Assembly (NCBI GenBank): GCA_016235245.1
Contig: JACRLO010000038.1
Span: 59,218 to 123,217, forward strand
DNA length: 64,000 nucleotides
From: Nitrospirota bacterium
Lineage (GTDB): Bacteria; Nitrospirota; Thermodesulfovibrionia; Thermodesulfovibrionales; UBA6898
Reading direction: 5' to 3'
Position 1 is the stretch's first letter. The number at the start of each line of letters is the position of its first letter. Shown here piece by piece: positions 55,124 to 63,130 of the stretch. A program made the translations under genes and the position numbers. The notes under the pieces are model-generated. The model saw nothing but the letters and a program-made list of their open reading frames with translations, had not been told where the DNA came from and made no database searches.

Positions 55124-55972
55124 ATGTTTGCAGGTATAGGTGTAGCACTGGTTCTGGCGGCAGTCATAGGCGGCTTTCTTATGGAAGGAGGCAACCTGCA
55201 TGTCATGATTCAGCCTGCCGAATATGTCATTATTTTTGGTGCGGCATTAGGGGCATTTTTTATTGCCTCTCCCGGCAGTATTGTTCCGCTGGTCTTCAAG
55301 AGTGTGGGTTCAATCTTTGGCTCCGGAGCAATATCAAAGGCCCAGTATCTTGAGCTGCTTTCATTGATGAATACCATATTTTCGAAGATTCGCAAAGACG
55401 GGCTCATATCGATCGAGGCTGACATCGAAAATCCGAAGAAGAGCCCTCTTTTCAGCAAATACAAGTCAGTAATCGCCAACCACCATGCCCTTGATTTCAT
55501 CTGCGATAACCTGAAGGTGATGATCACGACGAACATGCCTCCCCATGAACTCGAAAGCCTCATGGACGTCGATATCGGCGCACATCATCATGTCGAGATG
55601 ATACCGTCGGAGAGCATTACCAAGGTTGCGGATGCGCTTCCCGGATTAGGTATTGTTGCCGCTGTTCTGGGTGTTGTGCTTACCATGGGAAAGATTGATC
55701 AGCCGCCTTCGGTGCTGGGCCACAGCATTGGCGCGGCACTGGTCGGGACCTTTCTCGGCGTGCTTGCCTGTTACGGTTTTGTCGGGCCTATTGCGACGAA
55801 CCTCGAAAACCAGGCAAAGATAAAGGGAGTCTATTTTGAAGTTATCAAGGTCTCGCTGGTGGCCTTTGTGGGCGGCGCTGCTCCCCAGATGGCAGTAGAG
55901 CTTGGCAGAAGGGCCATATCAGGGCAGGACCGCCCCAGCTTTCTGGAACTCGAAAAGGGTATCCGCAAATAA
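55124..55972 (+). CDS. motA: Flagellar stator protein MotA (second pair, E. coli-like)
   Basis: 282 residues, similar in length to E. coli MotA, with four membrane segments and the motif VADALPGLGIVAAVLGVVLTMG. N-terminal GIGVALVLAAVIGGFLMEGG. It differs clearly from the MotA at 52498-53259. TGAGGGG stands before the ATG. It is followed without a gap by its own MotB (TAATG). Two stator sets in one cell are known to allow use of different ions or loads. Confidence 0.95.
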   Translation: MFAGIGVALVLAAVIGGFLMEGGNLHVMIQPAEYVIIFGAALGAFFIASPGSIVPLVFKSVGSIFGSGAISKAQYLELLSLMNTIFSKIRKDGLISIEADIENPKKSPLFSKYKSVIANHHALDFICDNLKVMITTNMPPHELESLMDVDIGAHHHVEMIPSESITKVADALPGLGIVAAVLGVVLTMGKIDQPPSVLGHSIGAALVGTFLGVLACYGFVGPIATNLENQAKIKGVYFEVIKVSLVAFVGGAAPQMAVELGRRAISGQDRPSFLELEKGIRK

Positions 55973-56826
55973 TGAAGGCCCAGAAAAATATCATCATCAA
56001 GAGGGTCAAGAAGGGTGGGCACGGCGGTCACCATGGCGGCAGCTGGAAGGTGGCGTATGCTGATTTCGTGACTGCGATGATGGCCTTCTTTCTGCTTCTG
56101 TGGCTTCTGAGCATGGTTTCACCCGAGAAGAGGGCAAGAGTCTCGACTTATTTCAAATCGTTCAATATCTTCGATAAGGCAGGAACTTCCATGATGCTTG
56201 ACCAGCCAGGAGGTGCTGTTGGTGACTCAGGCGGCAGCTTTGGAAGGATGGATAAGTCTATGGGCAAAGGAGCTACCGATGATCCTCAGATCTATACTCC
56301 GGAAAAGTTCAAGGATAAGCTGAGGGGCGTAATAGAATCGAAGCTCGCTGATGTCAAGGATCAGGTGCTGGTCGATGTTTTTGAGGGTGGCGTGAGAATC
56401 CAGCTGACCGATAAGGAAGGAAAACTGATGTTCCCCCTGGGAGGAGCTGAACTGACGCCTGAGGCAAAGCGGATCTTGAAGGTGATAACAGAGAATTTTA
56501 ATGATAATGAAAACAAAATAGCGATTGAGGGCCACACGGATGCTCTCAGCTATTCGTCAAACCGGTACACCAACTGGGAGCTGTCTACGGAACGGGCGTC
56601 TATTGCGCGGAAGGAACTTGAAAAAAATGGTTTAAATCCTGACAGACTGAGCAGAGTCGCGGGCTATGCCGCTACTGATCCGCTGATCAAGGACAATCCA
56701 AACGATCCCCGCAACCGGAGGATCAGTATAATTCTGCTTTATCCTGATCAAAAAAAGCCGGCAGCGGTTGTCAGCCCTGATGCGATTTCAACGCAGACGC
56801 CATCTCCGGCAACGGGTGGACGGTAG
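55972..56826 (+). CDS. motB: Flagellar stator protein MotB (second pair)
   Basis: 284 residues. A basic start (RVKKGGHGGHHGGSWKVAYADFVTAMMAFFLLLWLLS) with the ion-binding Asp in the membrane segment, a longer periplasmic linker, and an OmpA-like domain (IAIEGHTDALSYSSNRYTNWELSTERAS). The His/Gly-rich N-terminus is found in E. coli-type MotB. The stop codon lies inside the 3' end of the convergent tRNA-like gene, an overlap of about 10 bases. Confidence 0.95.
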   Translation: MKAQKNIIIKRVKKGGHGGHHGGSWKVAYADFVTAMMAFFLLLWLLSMVSPEKRARVSTYFKSFNIFDKAGTSMMLDQPGGAVGDSGGSFGRMDKSMGKGATDDPQIYTPEKFKDKLRGVIESKLADVKDQVLVDVFEGGVRIQLTDKEGKLMFPLGGAELTPEAKRILKVITENFNDNENKIAIEGHTDALSYSSNRYTNWELSTERASIARKELEKNGLNPDRLSRVAGYAATDPLIKDNPNDPRNRRISIILLYPDQKKPAAVVSPDAISTQTPSPATGGR

Positions 56827-56905
56827 GGGATTCGAACCCCCGACTTCCCGCTGCTTTACCCTCTGGCAGGGGAACGTGGCGCTCTCCCAGCTGAGCTGAC
56901 CGCCC
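56817..56905 (-). tRNA. tRNA-like gene with abnormal anticodon arm (Gly-CCC-like 5' half)
   Basis: Read on the minus strand, an 89-base unit. The acceptor stem GGGCGGT/ACCGTCC pairs fully (one G-T), the D arm GCTC-loop-GAGC is normal, and the T arm GGGGG-TTCGAAT-CCCCT is present, with discriminator A. After GAGCG, CCACGTTCCC looks like the 5' side of a tRNA-Gly(CCC) anticodon arm, but the expected CGTGG 3' side is missing. About 24 other bases follow instead. TTCCC/GGGAA could pair, giving a 20-base loop. CCA is not encoded (ACCC). It may be a pseudogene, an altered tRNA or an insertion scar. A TTGACA lies upstream. Confidence 0.5.
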
Positions 56906-56958
56906 ATAGAGTAGTAACCGGTATCGGTGCGTAAACCATTCATTGTGTCAACGAATTC

Positions 56959-56988
56959 TTGACACGGTTTTTCTTAACCTCTTATAAT
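56959..56988 (+). promoter_or_regulatory. Consensus sigma-70 promoter of the truncated tRNA-Arg
   Basis: TTGACA (56959-56964), 18 bases, TATAAT (56983-56988), both perfect. The tRNA-Arg 5' end lies at 57011. On this side of the element the promoter still points into the element. Confidence 0.75.
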
Positions 56989-57010
56989 CAATGCTCACTG
57001 TTTCCCGTAT

Positions 57011-57049
<39 letters not shown>

Positions 57050-57282
57050 TCCGGCATCCCTCAACATTTACTACCTGAATTTCCTTTTGGTTATAATGGG
57101 TTATAGCATATTATTTTGAGGCGGTGGGAGTTTTGGCGTCATTGATACTGGTTCAACTGATAACCTGCGAAGCAAAGTCTCATAAATTTCTGTCGATTTT
57201 GAATTCTCCTTTCTGCGGCTTTAGTGCGCCGACGTTTTATCTGTTTCTTGTTCATGTTCTGAGTAAAACTCAGCTATCAGCC

Positions 57283-58284
57283 TCACTTCAAATCCTCCAG
57301 GAGCTTAATTGCATCACTAATGCTTCCTCTAATACTTTGCAAGTAATAATCGGTTGTGGTGGCCCGTTCATGCCCCAATAACTGCTGGATAGTCGTCAAG
57401 GGCGTTCCCTTGCTATCCAAGTAACTTGCTCCGAAGTGTCGGAATGCATGGAACGAAAATGGTTTAACCCCGGCATTCTCACAAACAGTCTTCAGCAACT
57501 TGCTCCGATAAACATAGGGCTTGTCTGTTTTCTTGTTCATAAAAACAAACTCTCCCCCTTGAGGTATTTGTTCAAGAGTTTCCCTGAGAACTGCGTTCAT
57601 CGGTATCCTGATTTCCTTTAAGTCGCTGTTTCTCGCTTTTCTTGTCTTGAGGAGAAGATAGTCGGGAAAAACATCTTCCCATTTCAGGTGATTGACTGCG
57701 GATATCCTCCCCAGCGTGTGAATGACGATCAAAAGATACAGCCGATCCATTGGTTTTGCTGCTGACAGTACCGCTTTGATGTCATCAATGGATGGGATAT
57801 ACTTCCGCTTCTTTGAAACAGGAAATTTCTTGATCCGTTCCGTCGGATCATCGTTCCAGATTTCCCTTTCGATTCCGTGGCGGAATAAAGCCCGAATCAT
57901 TTTAAGACAACTATTTGCATACTGGTAGCGTTTAGTCTCCCGTTTCTTTCTCTGAGGGTTCTCATAAAAACCCTCCGCAACCTTGTTCAAGAAACTTTCA
58001 ACGTCCTGACGTGTTATTTCTTTTTTCTGTCCCCAAAGTTCGTTTACCTTATCAAGGAGACGCTTGTTTTCTTGGAACCAGCTATCAGTTCTCCTCGTTT
58101 CCAGTTCTTCGAGACGGCTCTGCATGAGCTTTAAAAAGGTCGTATTTATCCCCTTTATTTTTTTTCTTGCTTCTGCCTCTGCTATCTTTGCATCCTCCTC
58201 CGTTCTGAATCCTCCCTTGCGGAATCTCACTCCCAACTTCACAAAGTCGTACATCCATTTCTGGCGGTGTTTGTATAACGCCAC
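57283..58284 (-). CDS. int: Tyrosine-family integrase
   Basis: 333 residues. An N-terminal arm-binding-like region (YKHRQKWMYDFVKLGVRFRKGGF), a core-binding helical domain (about 90-150) and a catalytic domain. The latter has R193 (LGRISAVNHL), H279-x-x-R282 (HAFRH), H305 (LLGHE) and nucleophile Y314. All catalytic residues are present, so it is probably active. It lies closest to the tRNA-Arg break, as expected for an element integrase. Its start overlaps the upstream Xis-like gene by 200 bases. Confidence 0.95.
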   Translation of the reverse strand: MALYKHRQKWMYDFVKLGVRFRKGGFRTEEDAKIAEAEARKKIKGINTTFLKLMQSRLEELETRRTDSWFQENKRLLDKVNELWGQKKEITRQDVESFLNKVAEGFYENPQRKKRETKRYQYANSCLKMIRALFRHGIEREIWNDDPTERIKKFPVSKKRKYIPSIDDIKAVLSAAKPMDRLYLLIVIHTLGRISAVNHLKWEDVFPDYLLLKTRKARNSDLKEIRIPMNAVLRETLEQIPQGGEFVFMNKKTDKPYVYRSKLLKTVCENAGVKPFSFHAFRHFGASYLDSKGTPLTTIQQLLGHERATTTDYYLQSIRGSISDAIKLLEDLK

Positions 58285-58441
58285 GCTCTATCACCTCCTT
58301 TAATTTGTTAAATAACTGCTCCTTTTCAAAGCGCACAAGTGCGCCTATCTTAAAGCCTCCAAGTGCCTCGTAATGTTTATATACGAACCACCGGGACGAC
58401 CTAAGAATAAGGGCGACCTCTTCAGCGGTTAATAATTCCAC
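58085..58441 (-). CDS. Excisionase-like HTH protein overlapping the integrase
   Basis: 118 residues. The first 50 form a MerR/AlpA-like helix-turn-helix (MELLTAEEVALILRSSRWFVYKHYEALGGFKIGALVRF) typical of excisionases. The last 65 residues are read in another frame over the 5' part of the integrase gene and are polar, so that tail may have no function. Xis proteins set the direction of integrase reactions. The 200-base overlap is unusually long. Confidence 0.75.
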   Translation of the reverse strand: MELLTAEEVALILRSSRWFVYKHYEALGGFKIGALVRFEKEQLFNKLKEVIERGVIQTPPEMDVRLCEVGSEIPQGRIQNGGGCKDSRGRSKKKNKGDKYDLFKAHAEPSRRTGNEEN

Positions 58442-58787
58442 CGACTTTTTCCCAGAATGATAATTTTGCTGATGTTTTATCAGACAGGGCTTCTTTTAGC
58501 TGGTCTATCTCGCAAGTCTGCTTGTACAATTTTGCACTTATCATGTACATCTGTTTTTTGCATTCTTCGTTGCTGCAGTTTGTAAATGTTGGCATGTCGT
58601 CCCCATCCTTCTTCTTGGGGCGATCTTTGTCTACATCCTCGAATTCCGCTTCTACCATTTCTTCTTCACCCTCATACTGCCTGTAAGATTCATTTATTAT
58701 TGAGTCACAAGGAGTATTGCAGTTATCTATCTCCTTGCATCCCCAACATTCGATACAGATTATCTGTCCGTTTCTCTTTATAATCAT
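58422..58787 (-). CDS. Cysteine-rich uncharacterised protein
   Basis: 121 residues. The N-terminal 30 residues have closely spaced cysteines (IICIECWGCKEIDNC, NTPC), a possible metal site. The middle is acidic (EGEEEMVEAEFEDVDKDR), and a second CSNEECKK lies near residue 72. A helical tail follows. No known family is recognised. It overlaps the Xis-like gene by 20 bases, so it is probably in the same transcript. Confidence 0.6.
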   Translation of the reverse strand: MIIKRNGQIICIECWGCKEIDNCNTPCDSIINESYRQYEGEEEMVEAEFEDVDKDRPKKKDGDDMPTFTNCSNEECKKQMYMISAKLYKQTCEIDQLKEALSDKTSAKLSFWEKVGGIINR

Positions 58788-58801
58788 GTTCTTCTCCGTT
58801 A

Positions 58802-58993
58802 TTAAAATGAGTTGATGTTGTTCAGCTCGCCCCTTAATAGGGGCGAGCTATTAGAAGTTAGTCCTTTGGAGAAACATCTCTCCTCCGTGCCAGGTTTGAG
58901 ATATTCTCGTCTCCACCACACACGATTCCCATGACTTTGCTGCTTGCCGTACTTTCTTGTACAGCGGGATTTTTGCTCTGTATCCATGAGCAT
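58802..58993 (-). CDS. Possible small basic protein after the HerA-like ATPase gene
   Basis: A 63-residue frame beginning in a TGATG overlap with the ATPase stop. It is basic and has no known motif. Its last codons are encoded by a strong inverted repeat (58825-58848), which may be a structural element rather than coding. Translational coupling is the only positive evidence. It could be non-coding. Confidence 0.25.
   Translation of the reverse strand: MLMDTEQKSRCTRKYGKQQSHGNRVWWRREYLKPGTEERCFSKGLTSNSSPLLRGELNNINSF
58825..58848. repeat. Perfect nine-base inverted repeat downstream of the ATPase gene
   Basis: GCTCGCCCC (58825-58833) and GGGGCGAGC (58840-58848) around a six-base TTAATA loop. 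No U-run follows on either strand, so it might be a processing site, protein-binding site or weak terminator. Confidence 0.6.
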
Positions 58994-60138
58994 CAGCAGA
59001 GACCACCGGCCTGTGGTTCATAGTCCTTAGCCGGGAGGTAGGACCCAATAGGCTCCAAAACAAACCACTTCGATTTTGGAGCACTTTTGGGTTCCACCTT
59101 TTTGACGTCAAGCTGTTTGTAAAACGGTGGCCGAGGAGCCTTTGCAATACCTCTCTCCTTCGGTGTCCGATATGCCAGATGGTACTTTTCGAGATTCTGA
59201 AGTTCATCTGTTTTAAACCCCATTTCACGAGCCAGCAATTGAGCCTCACGATAGCCGACACGGAAAGACAACAGCGTCCCAACATTTGCCATGACGCGGG
59301 CGAGTTTTTCATCAATAGTCGCAAAGTCCTGCGTGGCCATGAGGCAGCTCAGCTTGAACTTGCGCCCCTCCTTCAGGATTGAAAGAAAATTAAAGTTGAC
59401 GAAGTTATGAGCCTCATCGACATACATTGCAAGGGGTTTATACTCCCGAGGGCGATCATACATGAAATAGTTCTTGATTCCATGGCTGATAATATTGCCG
59501 ACAAAAATCATCTTTTCACGTGACATCCCGAATCCGTCCAGTATGAAAGATTCACCTTTTTGAATCAGCTTTCCCCATTCGATTGAGTTGTTGCCGCAAA
59601 TGATCGGCTGAATCCGTTCATCATTGATCAGGAAGTTGATACGATGGAGGATGCCCTCTCTTGTGACTCCATCTTCTTTCATGTTTAATATGCAGTCCCG
59701 GACATGAATGAGGCTTTTTCTGTTCCGTTGGAGACACCATTTGACAGCCTCATCTAATATTCCTCGCATTTTCACTGTCAAATTTTCGTTGCTTGTTGTC
59801 ATCTTGATCACCTGGTTCAGTGCCTCGGCGATAATGTCGCTGATCTGGTTCGGGTTATAAGGGGCCTGCATAGGATTGAGCGAGAGCGGATGATCCAGAG
59901 AGCAGTAATTGGCATTGCCCTTTGAGATGGAATAGCATTTCTTAGCCAGATGGTCTGAGGACTCAATCAGAATCTTTGCAACAGGATACAAGCTGTCCTG
60001 ATACCAGAATTGTTCAAATTCCGTGCTCTTACCAGTTCCGCTTTTACCCATCAGTAAGCCACCTGTATACCTGTCCTCACCATCAATATAGACGCGAAAA
60101 GAATCATTAAGACCAATTGTCAGCCTTTGAAGTTCCAT
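58993..60138 (-). CDS. HerA/VirB4-like P-loop ATPase of the element
   Basis: 381 residues. Walker A GKSGTGKS (31-38), Walker B MYVDEAHNF (D241, E242) and an ATQDF segment (268-272) characteristic of the HerA-FtsK/VirB4/TraG superfamily. The N-terminal 30 residues are a short beta region (FRVYIDGEDRYTGGLLMGKSG). There is no membrane anchor. These motors move DNA or proteins; candidates are conjugation or virion packaging. It follows a coiled-coil gene by one base, so the two are coupled. Confidence 0.85.
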   Translation of the reverse strand: MELQRLTIGLNDSFRVYIDGEDRYTGGLLMGKSGTGKSTEFEQFWYQDSLYPVAKILIESSDHLAKKCYSISKGNANYCSLDHPLSLNPMQAPYNPNQISDIIAEALNQVIKMTTSNENLTVKMRGILDEAVKWCLQRNRKSLIHVRDCILNMKEDGVTREGILHRINFLINDERIQPIICGNNSIEWGKLIQKGESFILDGFGMSREKMIFVGNIISHGIKNYFMYDRPREYKPLAMYVDEAHNFVNFNFLSILKEGRKFKLSCLMATQDFATIDEKLARVMANVGTLLSFRVGYREAQLLAREMGFKTDELQNLEKYHLAYRTPKERGIAKAPRPPFYKQLDVKKVEPKSAPKSKWFVLEPIGSYLPAKDYEPQAGGLC

Positions 60139-60139
60139 G

Positions 60140-60763
60140 TCAGCTCCTGTTCATGTATGCTTCCATGTCCTTTGTCTTAATCTGTGATTCAAGTTCGGAG
60201 AGTTTGTTATCTATGTTCAACTGATTTATCTTTGCCTGCATCAATTCATCCTCCCTTTTCATCTTTAACCGCAGGGCTTCCTCTTCTGCATCCATTTTTC
60301 TTATGGTGGCCCGCGTCAATTCACCCTCAAGGTCATTTTTTGCCCGCATGATTTCCTCTTCAATACCCATCCTTTTTAGTGTTCCCTGTTTGATTTCGTT
60401 GTCCAGCATTACTCCCATAATTATTGCCTGCTCTTTCTTCTCCGCCAGAGTCATCATGGTTTTTTGATGCTCCATCTCGATAAGCTGGAGCTTAATCCTG
60501 TCACTGAATGTAGCCATTCTCTCAAATACATCCATCATGAGATTGAAACTCCTGGCCTGGTAATCCAATGCTTCAGCTTCGTACCGGGCTATTTCTGCAA
60601 AATCCTTCTGCCTCCCTTTGTGTAATTTGCGTGTGATTATATTCGCGTCCGGCGATATGCGTTTTGTCTGGGGAAGTAACATCTTCTGCATCATCATCTG
60701 CATGGGATTCATTCCTCCAAAATCCATTAACTCATTGTCCTTCTTCATCAGGTCGTTAAACAT
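60140..60763 (-). CDS. Coiled-coil protein coupled to the ATPase
   Basis: 207 residues. A Met-rich start (NPMQMMMQKMLLPQ) is followed by a basic segment, then a nearly continuous charged coiled coil from about 55 to 205 (EEEIMRAKNDLEGELTRATIRKMDAEEEALRLKMKRED). No membrane segment. It ends one base before the ATPase start. It could be a structural or regulatory partner of the ATPase. Its start overlaps the small membrane protein gene upstream by 8 bases. Confidence 0.7.
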   Translation of the reverse strand: MFNDLMKKDNELMDFGGMNPMQMMMQKMLLPQTKRISPDANIITRKLHKGRQKDFAEIARYEAEALDYQARSFNLMMDVFERMATFSDRIKLQLIEMEHQKTMMTLAEKKEQAIIMGVMLDNEIKQGTLKRMGIEEEIMRAKNDLEGELTRATIRKMDAEEEALRLKMKREDELMQAKINQLNIDNKLSELESQIKTKDMEAYMNRS

Positions 60764-60911
60764 GGCGCTCTCCTTTCATTGCCAGGATTCTGGCGTTTTC
60801 GTTGTAGCTCTGAAACTGGATAAAGTTTGCATATGCTCTTTTCCTACCGATGGCGTCCCCGATAATGATGCCGAGGATGAAAGCCCCTGTTACCGCCGTA
60901 AACAACCACAT
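60756..60911 (-). CDS. Small single-span membrane protein
   Basis: 51 residues from ATG 60911-60909 with AGGAGG 4 bases upstream. Residues 2-20 are hydrophobic (LFTAVTGAFILGIIIGDAIG), then basic and polar. The stop overlaps the start of the coiled-coil gene (ATGTTTAA), which favours a real gene. Size and shape recall accessory membrane proteins or coat-like proteins of mobile elements. It overlaps the end of the upstream gene by 68 bases in another frame. Confidence 0.55.
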   Translation of the reverse strand: MWLFTAVTGAFILGIIIGDAIGRKRAYANFIQFQSYNENARILAMKGERHV

Positions 60912-61242
60912 GATGCCTCCTTTCTCCCCTGTATGGGGAAGCGTAAGTCGGTCTGTACATTGGCGCCGGATAATACCTCGGCACCGGCCTGGTTACTGGT
61001 CTATCGGCAAACCGGTCAACAGGTACTTCGACTACTCGTTGAACAGGCTTTTCGACTACCCTTTCCACTACCTTTTCAACTGGTTTTTCAATGAAGATTG
61101 GCTTCTCTACGATTCTTTCAATAACTCTTTCCTGAACAACCGGCTGCTGAATTGGCTGAGAAGTCGGCATCTTCTCCTTAACTGCCATGCCGACGGCGAC
61201 GATCACAACGAGAAAGCAGATTGCTGCGACAATAGTTTTCAT
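60844..61242 (-). CDS. Membrane-anchored protein with VEKPV repeats and basic tail
   Basis: 132 residues. The N-terminal segment 4-20 is hydrophobic (signal anchor or signal peptide). Residues 35-75 repeat the pattern V(V/I)E(R/K)(V/P)VEKP. The C-terminus is rich in Arg, His, Tyr and Pro. It may reach into the periplasm or cell wall, as such repeats do in envelope-spanning proteins. Its start overlaps the preceding gene's stop region by 4 bases. No family recognised. Confidence 0.6.
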   Translation of the reverse strand: MKTIVAAICFLVVIVAVGMAVKEKMPTSQPIQQPVVQERVIERIVEKPIFIEKPVEKVVERVVEKPVQRVVEVPVDRFADRPVTRPVPRYYPAPMYRPTYASPYRGERRHHVVVYGGNRGFHPRHHYRGRHR

Positions 61243-61793
61243 GAAATCTCCTCCAGAATTGATTTGAACGGTATGGTCCCCTCAATGAGGGTGTCTCCGG
61301 CGACAGCGATATGAAACTGGGGGATCTTAAAGTGAAATAGGTCAGACAGGAATTCGAGTGAACGATCCCAGTGTTTCCAAGTGTTCACCTTTTGCTGCAG
61401 ATACTGCTCGGTCTCATTATTACAAACTTCGAGAATTAAGCAGAGCCCCTGGTTATCTTTAGTTATCAGGCAGATAGCATCTGGACGCAAGCCGATTTCA
61501 GAAATGCTTATTTCCCTGTGAATATGAGAATGGACTTTTGGAAGTTTAAGAAGATTGGTTAAAGCCCTGGTCAGAAGGCGGGCGTGTTCACCGAATTCAG
61601 AACGACAGTCGAGGGTGCGGTAGAAACCGTCTTTCCTCTCAATTGTTCCGAGGTCTGAGAGTTTGTTGGCTTGTTTTTGAAAGTTTACTCTGCCACTTTG
61701 AACAGTGGCATAAAGTCCGTGGGCATGAAGGATTTCACCTCCGCATAGAGCATCGGTTACTTTGAGAGACTGGACTACAGTTAGAACCTGCAT
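61239..61793 (-). CDS. Possible replication-relaxation-type protein
   Basis: 184 residues from the ATG at 61793, preceded by GGAGG at 4 bases; an in-frame ATG at 61919 gives 226 but its added region is AT-rich promoter DNA. Residues 1-70 look like a winged helix (GRVNFQKQANKLSDLGTIERKDGFYRTLD). Further on, GLRPDAICLI and LEVCNNETEQYLQQKVNTWKHWD recall the nuclease-like part of replication-relaxation proteins. That assignment is tentative. It is the first gene of the minus-strand operon. Confidence 0.6.
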   Translation of the reverse strand: MQVLTVVQSLKVTDALCGGEILHAHGLYATVQSGRVNFQKQANKLSDLGTIERKDGFYRTLDCRSEFGEHARLLTRALTNLLKLPKVHSHIHREISISEIGLRPDAICLITKDNQGLCLILEVCNNETEQYLQQKVNTWKHWDRSLEFLSDLFHFKIPQFHIAVAGDTLIEGTIPFKSILEEIS

Positions 61794-61801
61794 GATGCCT
61801 C

Positions 61802-61875
61802 CTTTCGTATTATTAATATAAATATACGAAAGAAATATGCATAAGTCAACAAAATAATTTGCATAAATATGCAAA
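61802..61875. promoter_or_regulatory. Two palindromic operator-like sites between divergent genes
   Basis: CTTTCGTAT (61802-61810) and ATACGAAAG (61824-61832) form a perfect 9-base dyad with a 13-base spacer. TTTGCATA-AA-TATGCAAA (61858-61875) is a second perfect dyad. They fill the 126-base AT-rich gap between 61793 (minus) and 61920 (plus), where promoters for both directions should lie. Confidence 0.6.
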
Positions 61876-61919
61876 AAGAAATGTTTGAAAATAAAATAAA
61901 ATAATGTCATAATTATCAA

Positions 61920-62642
61920 ATGAGTTTTTCAGATATATATCCGCAAATCATTGCCAATTACAGTTATTACTCCCCCATACTCAAGAAGTTAGGGAGTTTT
62001 CATATTGGAAAGACGGTAAAGATAAACGATCTGGAAGTGCCGAGTGGGCTACTTCACAGGGCTTATGCGGATATGAAGGAGATGGATTTTAAGGGTAGGA
62101 TTATAGACTACTTCTGCTGGGTATCCAGTGCCAATCTGATAGCTATGGTTAAGATAATCGTGGGGACGGGGAGTATTGCCGTATCGGACAAACACGAAAT
62201 TACCAATCTCATACAAAATATCAATATGATAAAAAATAAGCACGGGGACACTTTTAATGCTGATGTAAATAACTTTATAAGGCTTTCATACAATAACCCA
62301 ACCATGATAATCGAACTATGCACTAAATTAGACTATGTGCCCATAAGAGGATCAATTGAAAACCACTTGTTTTCCCTCTTCCATAGCGTTGAAGATATCC
62401 TTATTAAAGGAACAAAGCCCAAGTCTAAGAAATATGAGACACTTTTAGATGAATTGTATGGCCATATAACAAAGTTTGAAGAGATTTCAAAGAAACTGGG
62501 GACCTATGATACATTTCCTCAGCAAGCTTATGACTTATTAAGAAAGAAAGCGGAAAAGTATAACTACTCAGAAACTGATGTGGATTTTATTATTCATGAA
62601 GTTTTTAAGAGGGTGGGGATTAAAATGCCATCCATCCGTTAG
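61920..62642 (+). CDS. Uncharacterised 240-residue protein, divergent from the element operon
   Basis: Mostly helical. Features include DIYPQIIANYSYYSPILKKLGSFHIGKT, a hydrophobic patch LIAMVKIIVGTGSIAVSD, and a lysine-rich C-terminal half. There is no clear DNA-binding motif and no signal peptide. As the only divergent plus-strand gene with two dyads in front of it, it may be a regulator or defence-like cargo gene. Codon use is more AT-rich than in the flagellar genes. Family unknown. Confidence 0.65.
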   Translation: MSFSDIYPQIIANYSYYSPILKKLGSFHIGKTVKINDLEVPSGLLHRAYADMKEMDFKGRIIDYFCWVSSANLIAMVKIIVGTGSIAVSDKHEITNLIQNINMIKNKHGDTFNADVNNFIRLSYNNPTMIIELCTKLDYVPIRGSIENHLFSLFHSVEDILIKGTKPKSKKYETLLDELYGHITKFEEISKKLGTYDTFPQQAYDLLRKKAEKYNYSETDVDFIIHEVFKRVGIKMPSIR

Positions 62643-63130
62643 ATGCTCGCAAAGTATCTCAGGCAACATGCCTTTTCGAATTCATATGGGCTCATCTATT
62701 TGAAATATCGATGACGCTTTGTCCTGGTAATGCAACACTTCTGTAGATGCTATCCTGGTTATGCCTTAATAAATACCCTCGAATAGATTTTCATTGGGTT
62801 GTTTGCTTATAACTGTCTGATTCTTGTTAAAACAATAGGTTACATGCCGGTTACAGCCCCATTATTAGAATAATAATATAATTTCTATAGAGTTTAATTC
62901 GCCGCCGTTTGTGGCGAGAATAATTGATGAGTTGTCTATATTTGTTTGACAGTCCGCAGGCTTGCTCTGGGGAGTATGTTATTAATGCGATATCAGTATG
63001 CAATCTGAAGAAAGGGTGGTCTTTGGGTATAAGGGGTAAGCATGTGAGATCATACGGCGCAAGTATGACGCATCCGAAAAGATGTCTTAAGGATCAATGT
63101 GAAATGCGTAATGCTGATTCCTATAAGCCG
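62643..63130. other. Non-coding or unassigned stretch within the element
   Basis: About 490 bases, AT-rich. It holds no convincing gene. A CGCC/GGCG hairpin near 62900-62915 lies beyond the end of the minus-strand membrane-protein gene and could terminate it. A frame of 89 codons on the plus strand (62924-63193) overlaps a better-supported gene and was rejected. Confidence 0.5.

Noticed and set aside
56817..56905. Selenocysteine tRNA as explanation for the 89-base tRNA-like gene
   Set aside because: No TCA anticodon and no extended acceptor or D stem are present.
57124..57381. An 85-codon plus-strand frame near the integrase
   Set aside because: It overlaps the end of the integrase gene and resembles no family; translation of antisense DNA explains it.
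58851..59324. A 157-codon frame on the minus strand downstream of the ATPase
   Set aside because: It mostly overlaps the ATPase gene in another frame, has a Trp/Arg-rich random composition and no start signal.
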